A stretch of 64,000 nt of DNA from Adiantum capillus-veneris (Eukaryota; Streptophyta; Polypodiopsida; Polypodiales; Pteridaceae): NCBI GenBank assembly GCA_014529385.2, contig CM043948.1, positions 80,654,760-80,718,759 of the forward strand, in the 5' to 3' direction. Of this stretch, positions 31,513-43,500 are shown in pieces (position 1 is the stretch's first letter; each line of letters opens with the position of its first letter). The notes under the pieces were generated by a model that was not told where the DNA came from, searched no databases, and saw only the letters and a program-made list of their open reading frames with translations. The position numbers and the translations under genes are program-made.

Positions 31513-32135
31513 CTGCAATATGTGTGAAAAGTCTATTAATCCACAAGCTGAATACACTAAACACAATCTACAATTTAGTAAAGGGACTCAAGAACTGACT
31601 GAAACAAGCAATGAGGAAAGTAAAATAGACATATCACAAAATTTAGTCTTAATTGTGAGCGAAGCTAGAAGTTAGCTGTGTGGTTTCACAAGAAACATCC
31701 CTAGATAAATCCAGGAAAAGCCCAAATTGGCCTTTATCAGAAGAAATAAGTTCTAATCCCTTTACAAGAGCAATATAGCCTTCAGCTGAATCATGCAAAT
31801 ACACACTATCCTTACACCATCAAATACGTACTCTCATTTTTTTTTAAAGAACGAGACTGTATAAAGAGTTCATGTGGATGACTAAAGGTTTATTTTTATA
31901 GAGCAGTACAAATCTCAGGTAGTATGTACTAAAACAACCCACATCAAGGTGGCACACAAGAGGAATGCAGGTCAAACCATCAATGGGGAGATAGTGTTAT
32001 GTAATCGACCCTGACCAAGGTTTAAAATGTATACATACGAGACCAACCTTCCATGAACCTGTGTCGTCTCTCCTCCGCTTCCCTCGAAGAGTCAGTTGAA
32101 GTATCTCATTGACTACAAAGTCTATGTAGATAGAA

Positions 32136-32138
<3 letters not shown>
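31513..32138. other. Intron-like AT-rich sequence next to the ABCA exon
   Basis: About 620 bp, AT-rich, without transposon motifs or long open frames. It lies upstream of the ABCA exon in the sense of that gene. I could not find the preceding exon (the ABC signature motif) in it. Confidence 0.45.

Positions 32139-32208
<70 letters not shown>
32139..32208. repeat. (TG)n(GA)n compound microsatellite
   Basis: About 35 bp of TG (32139-32173) followed by 35 bp of GA (32174-32208), ending directly at the TG of the truncated gypsy LTR. Confidence 0.95.
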
Positions 32209-32212
<4 letters not shown>

Positions 32213-32771
32213 ACCGGCCTGTTAACTTCAAAAAGGGCGGTAGACTTAAGACTTAATCCTTATTTGCTTTCACCCATTTAATTTGTCGCCCACTTTACCT
32301 GTACTTTCAAGACACAACAAAGGGGAGAGGGATACAGGCTGGTAGATTGCACCTGTATGAGTAGACCGACACCAGATTGGCCCCTAACTTAGGCGCCCCT
32401 TTCGGTATTTCTTTATTGTTTAAAAGAGGGAATAAACGCTCTGGTTCCCTACAAGCTGCCCCGCACAAGCTTGGCTGAATTTCAACTGTTCCGGCCCGAT
32501 TTCGGCAGCATAACTATACTACGACCCTTCACAGTCAATATTCCCACGCATTGAATGACTTTCCCGACGCATACGGGCACTTTGCAAAACCTGGCGAGAA
32601 TCTGCAGCATGCTGAATTCTCTGTTTTCAGCCCCGAAAATGCGCCAGATCACCTGTACAGCAGTCCCCTCGCGTCCCCGAACCTCTTGGGGGTATTAGGG
32701 ACCATTTAGGGCTAAAACCCTAAACCTGCAAAAATACACAGTAGGCTGTAATTTACTGTTTCGGGCTCTGT
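32209..32771. repeat. Truncated LTR of the Gypsy-1 family
   Basis: About 560 bp matching 50899-51455 with many substitutions. Shared landmarks are ACCGGCCTGTT, AAAAAGGGCGGTA, GGCGCCCCTTTCGGTATTTC, GACGCATACGGGCACTTTG and AAAACCCTAAACCTGCAAAAATACACAG. Both copies begin at the same TG, and the flanks differ, which supports 50899 as the true LTR edge. Homology ends near 32771, so the other two thirds of the LTR and all internal sequence are missing here. Confidence 0.85.
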
Positions 32772-32942
32772 CGTCTTGTTTGAGAGAGAGAGGTGTGAGT
32801 GTTTCTGTACAGCTAGCCTGTGTGTGTCTGTCTGTGTCTATAGCAATCATATTTCAAAAACCTTCCAAAAAAAGAGTGTGTGTGTGTGTGTGAGCTTCAC
32901 ATGGATTCAACTGATCAGTGTATATATAAGTGTCGGAAAGCC

Positions 32943-34122
32943 ATGGAAACTTCGAATATGGATGCTTTGAGTCTTATCAAAGAATGTTTGCATGAGGACT
33001 TCGAAGATGCACGTCAAGCCTGGGAAGGATCCGCTCTTGTCATGGAAGTGCGCATCCCTATACAAGAGCTTATAGATCCTGTTGCTCAATATGCTTAACG
33101 CGGTGATTTTTTTTTCCCTGGGTAAAATGCCTATGGCTCAAGATGTAGGTCAATGGGTTGATTTCCTACTCAAACGGCAAGCAGTTCGAGGGGTTTACTT
33201 TGGCGCGCAAGGATTCTAAGAAGTCTTGTTGGCCGACATGGATGCTCGGGATGCTCTGCTTGAACTGTCTCCTCTCTTTTTCAATACGCAGATGACTCAT
33301 GTGCTGCCTTGGGCTCTTACCAAAGACTATCAGAGTCTCATTCGTCACAAGTGTCCCATTTGGGTTGAGGTGGTCGCCTGTCCTCGCCCTTGGAGTCATT
33401 TTCTTCCGTTGTTGGCTGCTCAGTTAGGCAAAGTCATTTGCCCTCCTAAGCTGGACGCAAACACAAACCATTTTTGTATTCTGTGGGACACGGATATCCC
33501 CACACCAACAGGTATTTCGATCGATTCTGGGGATGTAGTGGTTGGAAAGCGTCCATTTAAGCTTAAATGGGGCAAGTTTGCAAATTCTTGCTTCCACTGT
33601 GGCAAATTTGGTCATATGCAGTCAAAATGTCCGGAACCAAATCTGCAACCACCTTCTTCATCCGTCCCTGCTCCTCAACCTTGCTCGCCTCCGAAATATT
33701 CTACTGAGATTCAAACCAAAGGAGTTTCAACCTCCTCCCCGACAGCTGGGGCGATTAAAGGCAAGGGGAAACAATTACAATTGTCTACACTTTCTGCTTC
33801 TCCAAATATTAAAGATAAAGGAAAAGAGCAAGTTTTGACCTCTCAAACTTGGATAGTGCCCAAGAAACCCGCCAAAGCTGCTACAGCTCGTGTTCTGGCA
33901 TCTTCTCCTAATTATGTGCCTCCTTTGAAGAATGTTGCTCAGAAAAAACTCCCTTGTAATGACAACACTTCTTTGGCTCAAGCTTGGGACAAGGTGGTTC
34001 GCTCTTACAAGGAAGTTGTTACAGGAGAAGCTTCTTTATCGCAAGGTGCCTTTATTTTCAATCATCCAGGTCCATGTCTTGACCCACCTTCTCAGGCACC
34101 TACGGCGGTACTTGAGGTTTCT

Positions 34123-34155
<33 letters not shown>

Positions 34156-34212
34156 TTCTTTTACTGTTTCGTCGCCCAATGTATATACCATATAGAATGC
34201 ATAGTTCTTTGA
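32943..34212 (+). pseudogene. L1-a ORF1: DUF4283/CCHC nucleic-acid-binding protein
   Basis: The first segment (32943-33098, METSNMDALSLIKECL) ends in a stop. A T9 run near 33107 shifts the frame to GKMPMAQDVGQWVDFLLKR, and a further TAA near 33217 precedes the long open part from 33226. That part has PIWVEVVACP and LGKVICPPKLD (typical of the DUF4283 domain) and the zinc knuckle CFHCGKFGHMQSKC at about 33590-33632. A Pro/Ser/Lys-rich tail contains a C32 run (34124-34155) translated as polyproline. The protein would coat L1 RNA. It is broken by at least three lesions. Confidence 0.8.
34124..34155. repeat. C32 homopolymer in L1-a ORF1
   Basis: A pure C run inside the Pro-rich tail of ORF1, translated as polyproline. 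One of nine C/G runs of at least 14 bp in the window. Confidence 0.9.
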
Positions 34213-37200
34213 ATTGCATCTCTTATAATGTGCGTGGGTTATGTAATCACGACAAGTGGCGGCTTACCTAGCACTATGTACATACATGTAAAGTGGACAT
34301 TGTGGTTCTTCAAGAGCATAATCAGCACCAATTTGCATGACAGATTTCTTATTTTGCGGGTTACTGGATAGCTTATGCAGGATCAGTTGGCCATTCTGGA
34401 GTGCTTATGCTTGTTCGACATGAACTCTTCCCGACCTTGGTTTTTAATGACCCAGCTGGGAGATGGATGGTCATCCAATGTATTGTTAATGGGAAAGTTT
34501 TCGAATTTGGAGGATTATATGCATACACAGCTTCTGCAGATAGGGCACGGTTGTGACGTGCTATCTCTTCTTATTATTGGCGTTCTTATGCCTTTCTCTG
34601 CGGGGATTTTAATAATGCACCAAACCTTGCAGATAATACTATTGGCCATTCTCACATGCTTCATATGGAACGGCAATCATGGGACCAATTTATGTCGACC
34701 TGTAATGGGCTTGATTTGTGGCCCTTTTTGCATGCGACTGATCCAAGATTCACTTTTCAACACAATGCCCAATCTATGTATCGCGCTCGGCTGGATCGCT
34801 GGTATCTTTTTCACATGCAACAGTACGATGACTTTGTATACGAGATGAGGATTGATTATGCTCTGTGTCTCTTGGATCATTTTCCCGTATGCTTGAAACT
34901 TCGTTTTGGCTCTTTTGATGTCAATGATCGCCTACCCAAGAAGAGACTTTTGCATGTCAATAATGCTTATCTCGAGCATGAGCCTTTTCGCGCTATGATT
35001 GTGAATATCATCCGGCCTTTTCTCTCCCAGATGTATTTTGATATGGACATAGCCTGGTTCTGTTTTGTTATGCGTGTTCAATAGGTTATACACGATCATG
35101 GCAGGGATTATTTGTCACAATTAAGGGAACAGGTTAATCAAGAAAAGGATGCTTATAGCCGATTAATGCACTTGGCTAATCATTCTTCTCTTACTGAGGC
35201 TCAAATGACTAAGTTGTTTTCTGCTCGCGCTATGTTAAGGCACAATGATGAGAGGAAATTGGCCAAATGGCAGACTTGAGCTTGTCAACAGGCTTTTGCA
35301 GATAAAGGATGTGCTTCTAAACAGTTCTTCCAGCATTTGCATCACTCGAGGCAGTCTCAAGCTATACAGAGGGTTAAATTATCGTCAGAAGAGTGGACCT
35401 CCACTTTCTGAGTGCTAGCACTAGCCCTACACTCTCATTATGGCAAGATTTTTGAGGCCCCTTCTTCTCCCACGAGAGAAGCTCGCCAAGCGCGTCACAT
35501 GTTTCTATCGCATGTTACTCCCATTCTTTTGATGCGGCAGGCTCAAGACTTGGAAGCTATTTTCACTGAGTCGGAATTGTATGCCAGCTTGCTTGATTTG
35601 GGTCGATGGAGAGCTCCTGGTTGGGATGGTCTCTCTGTGGAATTTTTCTCATCTTTCTTGGATTATTTGAGGTTGCCTATATTGTTCATGATGAATACAG
35701 CTTGGGAACAACAGGAATTGCCCTCCTCTTGGAAAGAAGGTTTGCTCAAGCTGATACCTAAGCATGCATTGTGTGAAGAATTCTCGCATTGGCGGCCTAT
35801 TACACTCATGTCTGTGGTATATTAATGGCAAAAATGCTTGCTACCGGACTCAAGTGCTTTCTGCATGAAGGCTTGCATCAATCTCAATACGGCTTCATCT
35901 TGCGACGTCAAATTACTGATAACCTCGCAATGTCATCATTGGTATGGAATATGCAAAATATACTCGGCAGGATGTCTTGGTCATGCAAGTCGACATTGAA
36001 AAGGCATTTGATACTGTTCTTTGGGATTACATTGCGGATACCATGCGACATTTGGGCTTTGGGCCTAGGCTATCCCGTGTCGTGCCTTTCTTGTATGCAC
36101 ACAGTACTTCTATAGGCTTGCTGGATGGTTCTCTCACAGAATCTTGGCCTTTGGGACGGTCAGTAAGGCAGGGCTGCCCTCTGAGTGCTTTGCTTTATGC
36201 AATCGCTACTCATCCCTTGTTTATGTATTTGGATTCCTTGACTTCCACTGGTAGGGTACATGGCTTGACTTTACCTTCTGGTCGGCAGTTTGTTGGTCAG
36301 GCTTATGAAGATGACTCTTTGTTCATGCTTCGTAATAACTATGATGATGTACAGCAAATTATGCATACTCTTCGCTTCTTTGGATTGGCAACAGGTCTCA
36401 AAGTTAACTTTTGCAAATCCAAGCCATTGCCTCTGAAAAAGTGTGACTGGCATAAGATATTGTGGCCTGGGGAGATTGTTCCTCCACATGTTCTGGTTCG
36501 CCATTTGGGTTATCCGCTGGGTTGGAATGTATCGGCTATGCAGAAACTGGATTGGGTACTCCAACGTCTGCATTCCAAGTTAAATTATTGGAAATTGTCC
36601 ATGTGGCCACTTCATGTGCGTCTCAGGATTGTCCAATGCATCCTAGTGGCTTATGTGCACTTTTACTTGCCTTTGTTATCCTAGCCTTTTGCGCTTATAG
36701 TCCCTCATGTCCAATATTTTAGAGCATTTTTGGCGGACCTCATCTAGCAAGAGGGGCCTTCGGCTTCTATCTATGAACAAGCTGTGTTCTCCCAAGCGGC
36801 TTGGAGGGTTAAATATTTTGGACTTGAGACGTCCTCTTCTGGCTCAGAAAGCTATGTTGTTGCCAGTTTTGGTGGAGCAACAGCAACCCTCGGCTCTCAT
36901 GGTCACACATTTGTGTGCGCACATTGTCACCCCTTCTTTTGGTCATTGGAAACCGACTTATTGGGATGTTGTTTTTGGGAAGCTTGAAGGACACATTCCT
37001 GGATGTCCCTTTACTTCTTCTCTAATTGTTGATTGGAAGGTTGTCACTGTGCATTTCGCTTGGGATGGTCGACAATCCTCTAGGGGTAACTCTCTTCACT
37101 TGGAGGTCTGCATTGGAGCAGGGTTTTTGCTTCGACTTTGGTTCAACGGTCTCCTCGCCAAGCGTATTTTCTTTCCCAAAAAGGAATCTGTCAGGTGCAT

Positions 37201-37403
37201 CAGGTGGTTGATGACTCGGGTTATGTTCTTTCTTTCGCTAATGTCGTCTCCCGCTTTAGGTTGGGCCCTCACTATTCTCCTCTCTGGCGGAAGATTCAAA
37301 GGATGCTTGCTGCTCATTCACCCATTCCTCCTCTGGATGTGGACTCTCGCTTCTCTGATTGGAATCTGGCTACTACTAGATTGGACTGCATCTCAGCTGC
37401 CAA
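34197..37403 (+). pseudogene. L1-a ORF2: endonuclease-reverse transcriptase, broken
   Basis: Starts MHSSLNCISYNVRGLCN at 34197, overlapping the end of ORF1 by about 15 bp. EN motifs: LQEHNQHQ, CGDFNNAPNLADN, RIDYALCLLDHFP. RT motifs: APGWDGLSVEF, WRPITLMS, VDIEKAFDTVLWDY and SVRQGCPLSALLYA. The catalytic box reads YEDDS instead of F/YADD, itself inactivating or diverged. Post-RT motifs PLGWNVSAMQKLDWVLQRL and KRLGGLNILDLRRPLLAQKAMLL follow. Stops lie near 34269, 34350, 34553, 35082, 35278 and 35409; frames change near 35826, 35940 and 36690. Confidence 0.85.
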
Positions 37404-37602
37404 TGTCTATTGAAGAAGTACGAGCGGAAGTGCGACGCGAGAGAGAGTGCTAGAAGAAGAGCATGACGATATGGTGAACTCGCTCTACTGTAATGTGTAG
37501 AGCATAGTGAGTTCTTATTAGGTTTTAACAAAAGAATATGTGTACATACCTGGCGGCCCGCCCACTTACCTGGGCGACCACATTGGGCTTTATACCCCAA
37601 CA
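37404..37602 (-). repeat. Copia-1 3' LTR
   Basis: The right edge is set by TGTTGGGGTATAAAG (minus strand, from 37602), immediately preceded by a purine-rich GTGGGAGGT. The left edge is provisional: TGTCTATTGAAG at 37404 would give TGT...ACA ends, and TG at 37411 is an alternative. No second LTR is available to confirm it. Confidence 0.6.
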
Positions 37603-37612
37603 ACCTCCCACT
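37603..37612 (-). promoter_or_regulatory. Copia-1 polypurine tract
   Basis: On the minus strand AGTGGGAGGT abuts the TG of the LTR, the position of the plus-strand primer in LTR elements. Confidence 0.55.
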
Positions 37613-37691
37613 TAGAGTCCAATGTGGTACTTTAAGTGTCAGAGAAGCTACTATACAAGCTAATATACAAGAGATGTAGAGAAGTGATGTA

Positions 37692-39266
37692 CTACCCTAC
37701 ACCTAACTGCTTGCGAAAATGCGCAAAGCTCTCTGAGGGAAGTCCTTTTGTAAGTAGATCAGCAGGATTTTCTGTGGTGTGAACTTTGACAAGCTGAAGT
37801 TGCTTATCCTCGAGCATTTCCCTGATGAAATGATACTTCACATCCACATGCTTTGTCTTTGAGTGATAAACTGGATTGCGAGCCAATTGTATAGCACTTT
37901 GACTATCACAATATAACACAGGCATCTCTTCTTTGATTCCCAAATCTGTTACTAGTCGATTAAGGCAAATTGATTCTTTGCATGCCTCTGATGCTACAAC
38001 ATATTCAGCCTCTGTAGTAGACTAAGTAACACAATCTTGTAATCAGAAACGCCATGATACTGCTCCACCAGCCAATGTAAAGACATATCCTAACGTAGAC
38101 CTTCGGTTGTCTAAGTCACCTGCATAATCTGAGTCAATAAAACCCTTTACACTTAGCTCTTGACTCCCATAGCATATACGCATACTCTTTGTAGTTTTCA
38201 GGTATCTCAATATTCCTTTCATTGCCTCCCAATGTTTCTTGCCTGGGTTTGACATGTATCGACTTACCACTCCCACTGCAAATGCAATGTCTGGGCGACT
38301 AGCAATCATTGCATACATCAAACTACCCACTACAGACGCATATGGAATCTTATCCATTTCAGCCTGTTCTTCCTCAGACACAGGACAATCTTGTTTGCTA
38401 TGTTTCACGTATGGTGGCAATGGAACACTCAATGCCTTTCCCTTCTCCATATTAAAACGGTGCAAAGCCTTGTCAATATACTCTGTTTGAGATAACCAAA
38501 TAACCTTCTTTGATCTGTCTCTCTCAATGCGCATACCAAGTATATGACTTGCCTCACCCATGTCTTTCATGTCAAACGATTTTGCCATCTTTGACTTCAA
38601 AGCTGAAATTTCTTCCAAGTGCTTGCCAGCAATCAACATGTCATCCACATACAAAATAAGGATCAGCCAACTGCCATCCTTAGCCTTCTTTGTATACAGA
38701 CAGTAATCGAACTCACTACGTTTGTAGCCTTGAGAAAGCATAAACTTGTGGAACTTATGGTACCATGCCCTCGATGATTGTTTTAAGCCATAAAGACTCT
38801 TTAACAACTGGCATACCAAATCTTCCTTGCCGTTCTCAACAAACCTTTCTGGCTGCTGCATGTAAATTTTCACATCTAAATCACCATGCAAGAACGCTGT
38901 CTTGACATCCATTTGGTGCAACACCAAATCTAATATGGCAACCAATGCAAGAAAGCATCTCAATGTAGTCATCTTGACCACCGGAGAGAAGACTTCATCA
39001 AAGTCAATGCCTTGTTCTTGCTTAAAGCCCTTGGCAACAAGCCTTGCTTTGTACTTTGGCTGACTATCATGAGCGGTGATCTTATACCTGTAAACCCATT
39101 TACAAGGTAGAGCCTTTTTGCCCTGTGGTAATTTAACTAGCTTCCATGTCTGGTTTTTATGCAGAGCTGTCATCTCTGACTGCATGGCCAATTGCCAATT
39201 CCCGGAGTCCTTCATTTGCACTGCTTCCTTGTAACATGAAGGCTCATTGCAATCAGTCAACATGAC
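37692..39266 (-). pseudogene. Copia-1 pol: reverse transcriptase and RNase H, two stops
   Basis: One continuous frame of about 525 codons broken only by TGA (38040-38042) and TAG (about 38019), both in the WRF-LQDCVT-STTEAEY link between RT and RNase H. RT: WVYRYKITAHD, YKARLVAKGFKQEQGIDFDEVFSPVVKMTTLR, HQMDVKTAFLHGDL, SLYGLKQSSRAWY and catalytic YVDDMLIAG. The RNase H end has LYCDSQSAIQLARNPVYHSKTKHVDVKYHFIRE and PADLLTKGLPSE. The N-terminal part of pol is missing through truncation. Confidence 0.9.
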
Positions 39267-40178
39267 GGTTGTCTTCACTAGGCCGAGGTTTTCTTTGGGG
39301 AGAGCAACAGAGAATAGACTGACTAGAGCTTTTGCCGTCTTGGGAGGCTTGGAGAGGATGTGTTTGCAGGTTCACGTCCAGGAACCTTGGACAAAGTTAT
39401 GGATCTTTGTTACCCTAATAGCCTCAGCTATGTTGTATGGGGTGCAGACATGGGGATCTTCTGTAGGCCAGGATGGTTGGAGACGTATGGAGAGGCCCTT
39501 GGTATCCGACTGATCAAAGCCAAGGCCTCCGTACCCCACGCTATCATTTGAGCAGAGCTAGCTGCCCCTCTTATGGAGATTGACGCGCTTACCAGATCAA
39601 TCTCCTTTGTGCACAGCTTGTGGGGTACTACTAGAGACAGATATGCTAGACTTGCCCTTGAGTCTTCCAGACAGTTAGCTCTTCAAGGGGACACCATGCT
39701 GGTATGCACAGATGACATCATGGTTTCACCATGGATAGGCTGCCCCCTTTCCAGTACTCTCTTCAAGCACCCTCGATGTCTCTTACACGGGTGGAGATTA
39801 GTAGACTCATTCGTCAGGACCTCATCCAGTTGGATACCAGGAGGACATGTGTCATGGATAGAGCCGCCACAAGAGTTGGGCACGAAGATGGCTTTCTATA
39901 GAGAGCATCTTCTCCACCTCACAGGAGATGGGTTTGTGATTCGACCCAGCTACATGGACACACATATGTCTCATGCTTTGCGGTGTGCCATTGGTCAGAT
40001 ACGCACATCCTCACATCAGCTGGAGATTGAGACTGGTAGATTTAGAGGGATACCAGCAGCCAACAGGATATGCCGCTTATACCAGTTAGAGCCAGAGACA
40101 GAGCTACATTACATATGTCATTGCACAGTGTACTATGAGATACGGGGCCATTTCCACTTCTAATTCAAAGAGGGTTTC

Positions 40179-40404
40179 TGTTGGAATTAGGGTTGCAGAG
40201 AAACGCACACGGCTTGGAGAAGACGAAGGAAGCTCAAGGCACACAATAGAGAGTGTGTTACTTAGTGTGCAATGGAAAAATTGATAGCCCTAGAGTGATG
40301 GGCGTATATACAATGCTCGGGGGGAAAAGCCTCCTAAAGAGGAAAAAATGCCCCAGCGGTCCTAGTGTGTTCACACACATCACTACCACATTTATATGGT
40401 AACA
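40179..40404 (-). repeat. Copia-2 3' LTR
   Basis: 226 bp, TGTTGGAATTAGG...ATGGTAACA on the plus strand, matching 45093-45319. Bounded on the left by the GTTTC duplication and on the right by the polypurine tract. Confidence 0.95.
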
Positions 40405-40417
40405 AATCTCCCCTGGA
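40405..40417 (-). promoter_or_regulatory. Copia-2 polypurine tract
   Basis: On the minus strand TCCAGGGGAGATT runs directly into the LTR TGTTACC; this is the expected plus-strand primer. Confidence 0.75.
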
Positions 40418-40479
40418 GTGATGCGGTGAACGAGAGCTGGCACATGAGTAAGGGGAAGTGCCATGCCCTGAGGACATCA

Positions 40480-42370
40480 TCAGTCCACAAAGGGGAGTAA
40501 GCCCAAAGCTTTGCGGAAAGCTTCAAGCTTCTCACGAGACAATGCCTTTGTGAAAAGATCTGCAAGGTTATCCTGTGTTGGCACATAAGCCAAGCTGATC
40601 TCTCCTGCTGAGAGCCTCTCCCTGACATAGTGGTAATGCACCTCAATGTGCTTTGTGTGAGCATGAAAAACTGGTTTCCTCGCAACTGCCAATGCGCTCT
40701 GACTGTCAGTGTAGATAGTGTTGGCAGTGTCCTGTCCAACACCCAAATCAGCCATAAGGCGTCTGAACCATACACACTCAACCGTAGTTGTGAATACTGC
40801 CTTGTACTCAGTCTCACAACTCCAGTGGCCACAATAGGTTGCTTCTTGACCAACCATGATATACATGAACTGCCAAGCATGAAACAAAAACCACTTGTGG
40901 ACGCTCGCGTGTCAAAACAACCAGCCCAATCGGAGTCCGAAATGCATGTAAGTCTAGCGGCAATGATCCCCCCTTGGGATAAAACAAGCCAAGATGTAAA
41001 GTGCCACTAAGATAGCGGAAAATCCTCTTAACCGCCTGTCAATGCTTAGACCTTGGGCTATGCATAAATCTGCTGACCTGTGAGACTGTAAACTGAATAT
41101 CCGCCCTCCTGTTGCATACATAAATGAGGCAGCCAACAACAGTTTGATAAAGAGTGACATCAGCAGGATGACTAGCATCATGTAGACTCAACTTCAAACC
41201 TGTTTCCATGGGAGTGGCAATAGGTTTGCAATCCTGGAGTCCAAACTTACATAGCAATGCGTCTATGTAACTTTCCTGACACAAGGCGTACCATCATCAC
41301 ACTGCTTAATCTATATACCCAAGTAATGATGCAACAGCCTCAACTCTTTCATATTGAAAGTAGCATTCAAATCAGCCTTAAATTCAGCAATATGTTTCTC
41401 ATTTGGTCCAGTGATCAGCAAATCATCGACATAAAGAACCACAATGAGAAGTACATCACCCTCACGCTTTACATACAATGTGCTTTTTGTTGGACTGTTA
41501 CGAAAGCCTCGTTTGACCAAATGAGTGTCAGCTTTCCCATACCAAGCACGAGGAGATTGCTTCAACCCATACAAAGCCTTCTTACATTTGCAAACTTTGT
41601 CCTCTTGTCCTTTTATGACAAAACCGCGACGCTGCGTTACATAAACTTCCTCAAATATGTCACCATTCAAGAAAGCAGCAACAATGTCTAATTGATGTAC
41701 ATCCCAACCGAAATGAGCTGCCAATGCACATAGAAAACGCACAGTAGTCATACGACAAGTGGGAGCAAAAGTCTCTTCATAATCAATGCCTTTTTGCTGT
41801 GCACAACCCTTTGCAACAAGTCGAGCCTTATGGCGATCGATCTCACCATCCAGCTTGCGTTTCAACTTGTAAACCCACTTCGTACCAATGGCCTTTTTGC
41901 TAGGAGGCAAATCACATAAGGTCCATGTGTCATTTTCTATAAGTGCATCATATTCTAATTGCATGGTAGCCATCCAATTTTCTGAATTCTGTGCTTCATA
42001 ATAAGACAGAGGTTCCTCAATATCATGTAAGCTAGACACAGCCAAAGCTTAACAATCTGATGCATAAGATGCATGGTGAGAGCCTTGACGAGTACGACTA
42101 GACAAAGGTGCATCCAATTTACTGTCACGCAAAGTCTGCACCAGCCATTTTGGCATACCTCTAGCCTGCTCATTTTCAGCCCTTTCCTCATCAAGTACAT
42201 CATATACATCTGCATCAGTAATAGGCTGATCTGTAACATTTTCAGAAACCCCCATAAGTTGTACATTTGCCTCATTGGAAAGAGGCAACAAAGTGTCAGA
42301 AATGTCCTGTGAGCTTACATTACTGTCTCTAGTACATGACAGCAAGGGCTGAACAGAATCTTCCACAACA
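40480..42370 (-). pseudogene. Copia-2 pol: reverse transcriptase and RNase H
   Basis: RT (41039-42045): WVYKLKRKLDGEIDRHKARLVAKGCAQQKGIDYEETFAPTCRMTTVRF, HQLDIVAAFLNGDIFEEVYV, KALYGLKQSPRAWYGK and catalytic YVDDLLITG, then TPMETGLKLSLHD. RNase H (40480-40900): TVECVWFRRLMADLG, IYTDSQSALAVARKPVFHAHTKHIEVHYHYVRERL, NLADLFTKALSREKLEAF. A TAA at about 42049, a TAG at 41311 and frame changes near 41290, 41040 and 40890 break it. Confidence 0.92.
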
Positions 42371-43500
42371 CTATATCCCATGAAACCAGAATACGTTTTG
42401 TTTGCGGATGATACAACCTATAACCTTCGCTTTCAGCACTATAACCAACAAAAATACATTTAACAGCCTTATCATCCAGTTTTCTGCGCTGTGTTTGTGG
42501 CACCAAAGAATATGCCAAACAGCCAAAAACACGCATGTGCTCAATAGAAGGCTTTCTATCATGCCATGCTTCATATGGAGTAATAAACTGCAAAGCTTTC
42601 GTAGGACACCTGTTTAGTACATAAGTGGCACACATGATGGCCTCAAGCCAAAAAGAATGCGGCACAGCTTGACTTTGGACCATACATTGGGCCATTTCTA
42701 TAACTGACCTGTTTTTCCTCTCAGCAACACCATTTTGCTGAGGTGTATAAGGCACTATACATTGGTGTTTTATCCCACAACTAGCCAGAAATACATTGAA
42801 TTCATGAGACATATACTCCCCCCCTCGATCGGAACGGAGGGTGCCCATAGTACATTTCGAGACATTTTCAACCATAGCCAGAAAATGTTTGAACCACATA
42901 AAAACTTCGGACTTCACTTTAAGCGGAAATACCCATGCATGCCTGGAGTAATCATCAATGAAAGCCACGAAATAAAGGTAATTGCCCAAAGACGGAGTTT
43001 GCATGGGCCCACAAACATCATTATGCACAAGCTGCAACCTGCATGTGGCCCGAACTGAACCATCCTTTGGAAACTTAGAAAGCTGCATCTTACCCAAAAT
43101 GCAGCCTTCACAAACATGTTTGACAGGTGCTTCAAGAGGCGGCAAAAAAGCAACCATATCAGATTTCTGCAACGCTGGCAAAATTCAGATGACCAAAACG
43201 TGCATGCCAAAGTTTTGCATCTGAAATAGCCCTTGAATCTGCAACAGCATTTGCAAAATTTTATCAACACTTGTCATACAAAGTGAGCTTATATAGCCCA
43301 CGACACAAAAGGCCAGATGCAACAATTTCATCACCAAAACTGAGATCATGAACTGTACATCTGTCATCCACAAATTTGACTACAAGTCCAAGTCCAGCAA
43401 GTGCGGATACAGACAAGAGATTCTTCTTGATCCCAGGTATATAAAGTGCATCAACAAGTGTGAAGGAACTGCCATTTGCAGCAATAAGCACAATCTTTCC
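42370..43500 (-). pseudogene. Copia-2 integrase
   Basis: The pre-integrase segment LSVSALAGLGLVVKF lies at 43300-43420. The zinc-binding remnant CEGCILGKMQLSKFP is followed by the catalytic core: DVCGPMQTPSLGNYLYFVAFIDDYSRHAWVFPLK (first Asp), LRSDRGGEYMSHEF (second Asp) and YTPQQNGVAERKNRSVIEMA (Glu). The core (42315-43181) is a single open frame of 288 codons; frameshifts lie near 43190-43260 and near 42370. It would integrate the cDNA into chromosomal DNA. Confidence 0.92.

Larger units (their letters stand above)
32772..37403 (+). mobile_element. Plant L1-type LINE L1-a, decayed
   Basis: A plus-strand two-ORF element with plant L1 architecture (DUF4283-like plus CCHC ORF1; EN plus RT ORF2). 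The 5' boundary is approximate and the 3' end is lost at the Copia-1 LTR. Multiple stops and frameshifts in both ORFs mark an old copy. Confidence 0.82.
37404..39266 (-). mobile_element. Ty1/copia element Copia-1, 5'-truncated
   Basis: A minus-strand LTR retrotransposon remnant: 3' LTR (about 37404-37602), polypurine tract, RNase H and RT. Homology stops abruptly at 39266, where plus-strand family-A ORF2 (A8) starts, so integrase, protease, gag, PBS and 5' LTR are missing. It is clearly a different lineage from Copia-2 by protein sequence. Confidence 0.85.

Noticed and set aside
32012-32101. A second ABCA exon on the minus strand near 32050-32100
   Set aside because: A short Arg-rich frame (VNEILQLTLRGKRRRDD) is present but does not match the ABC signature region expected there and lacks a clear pair of splice sites.
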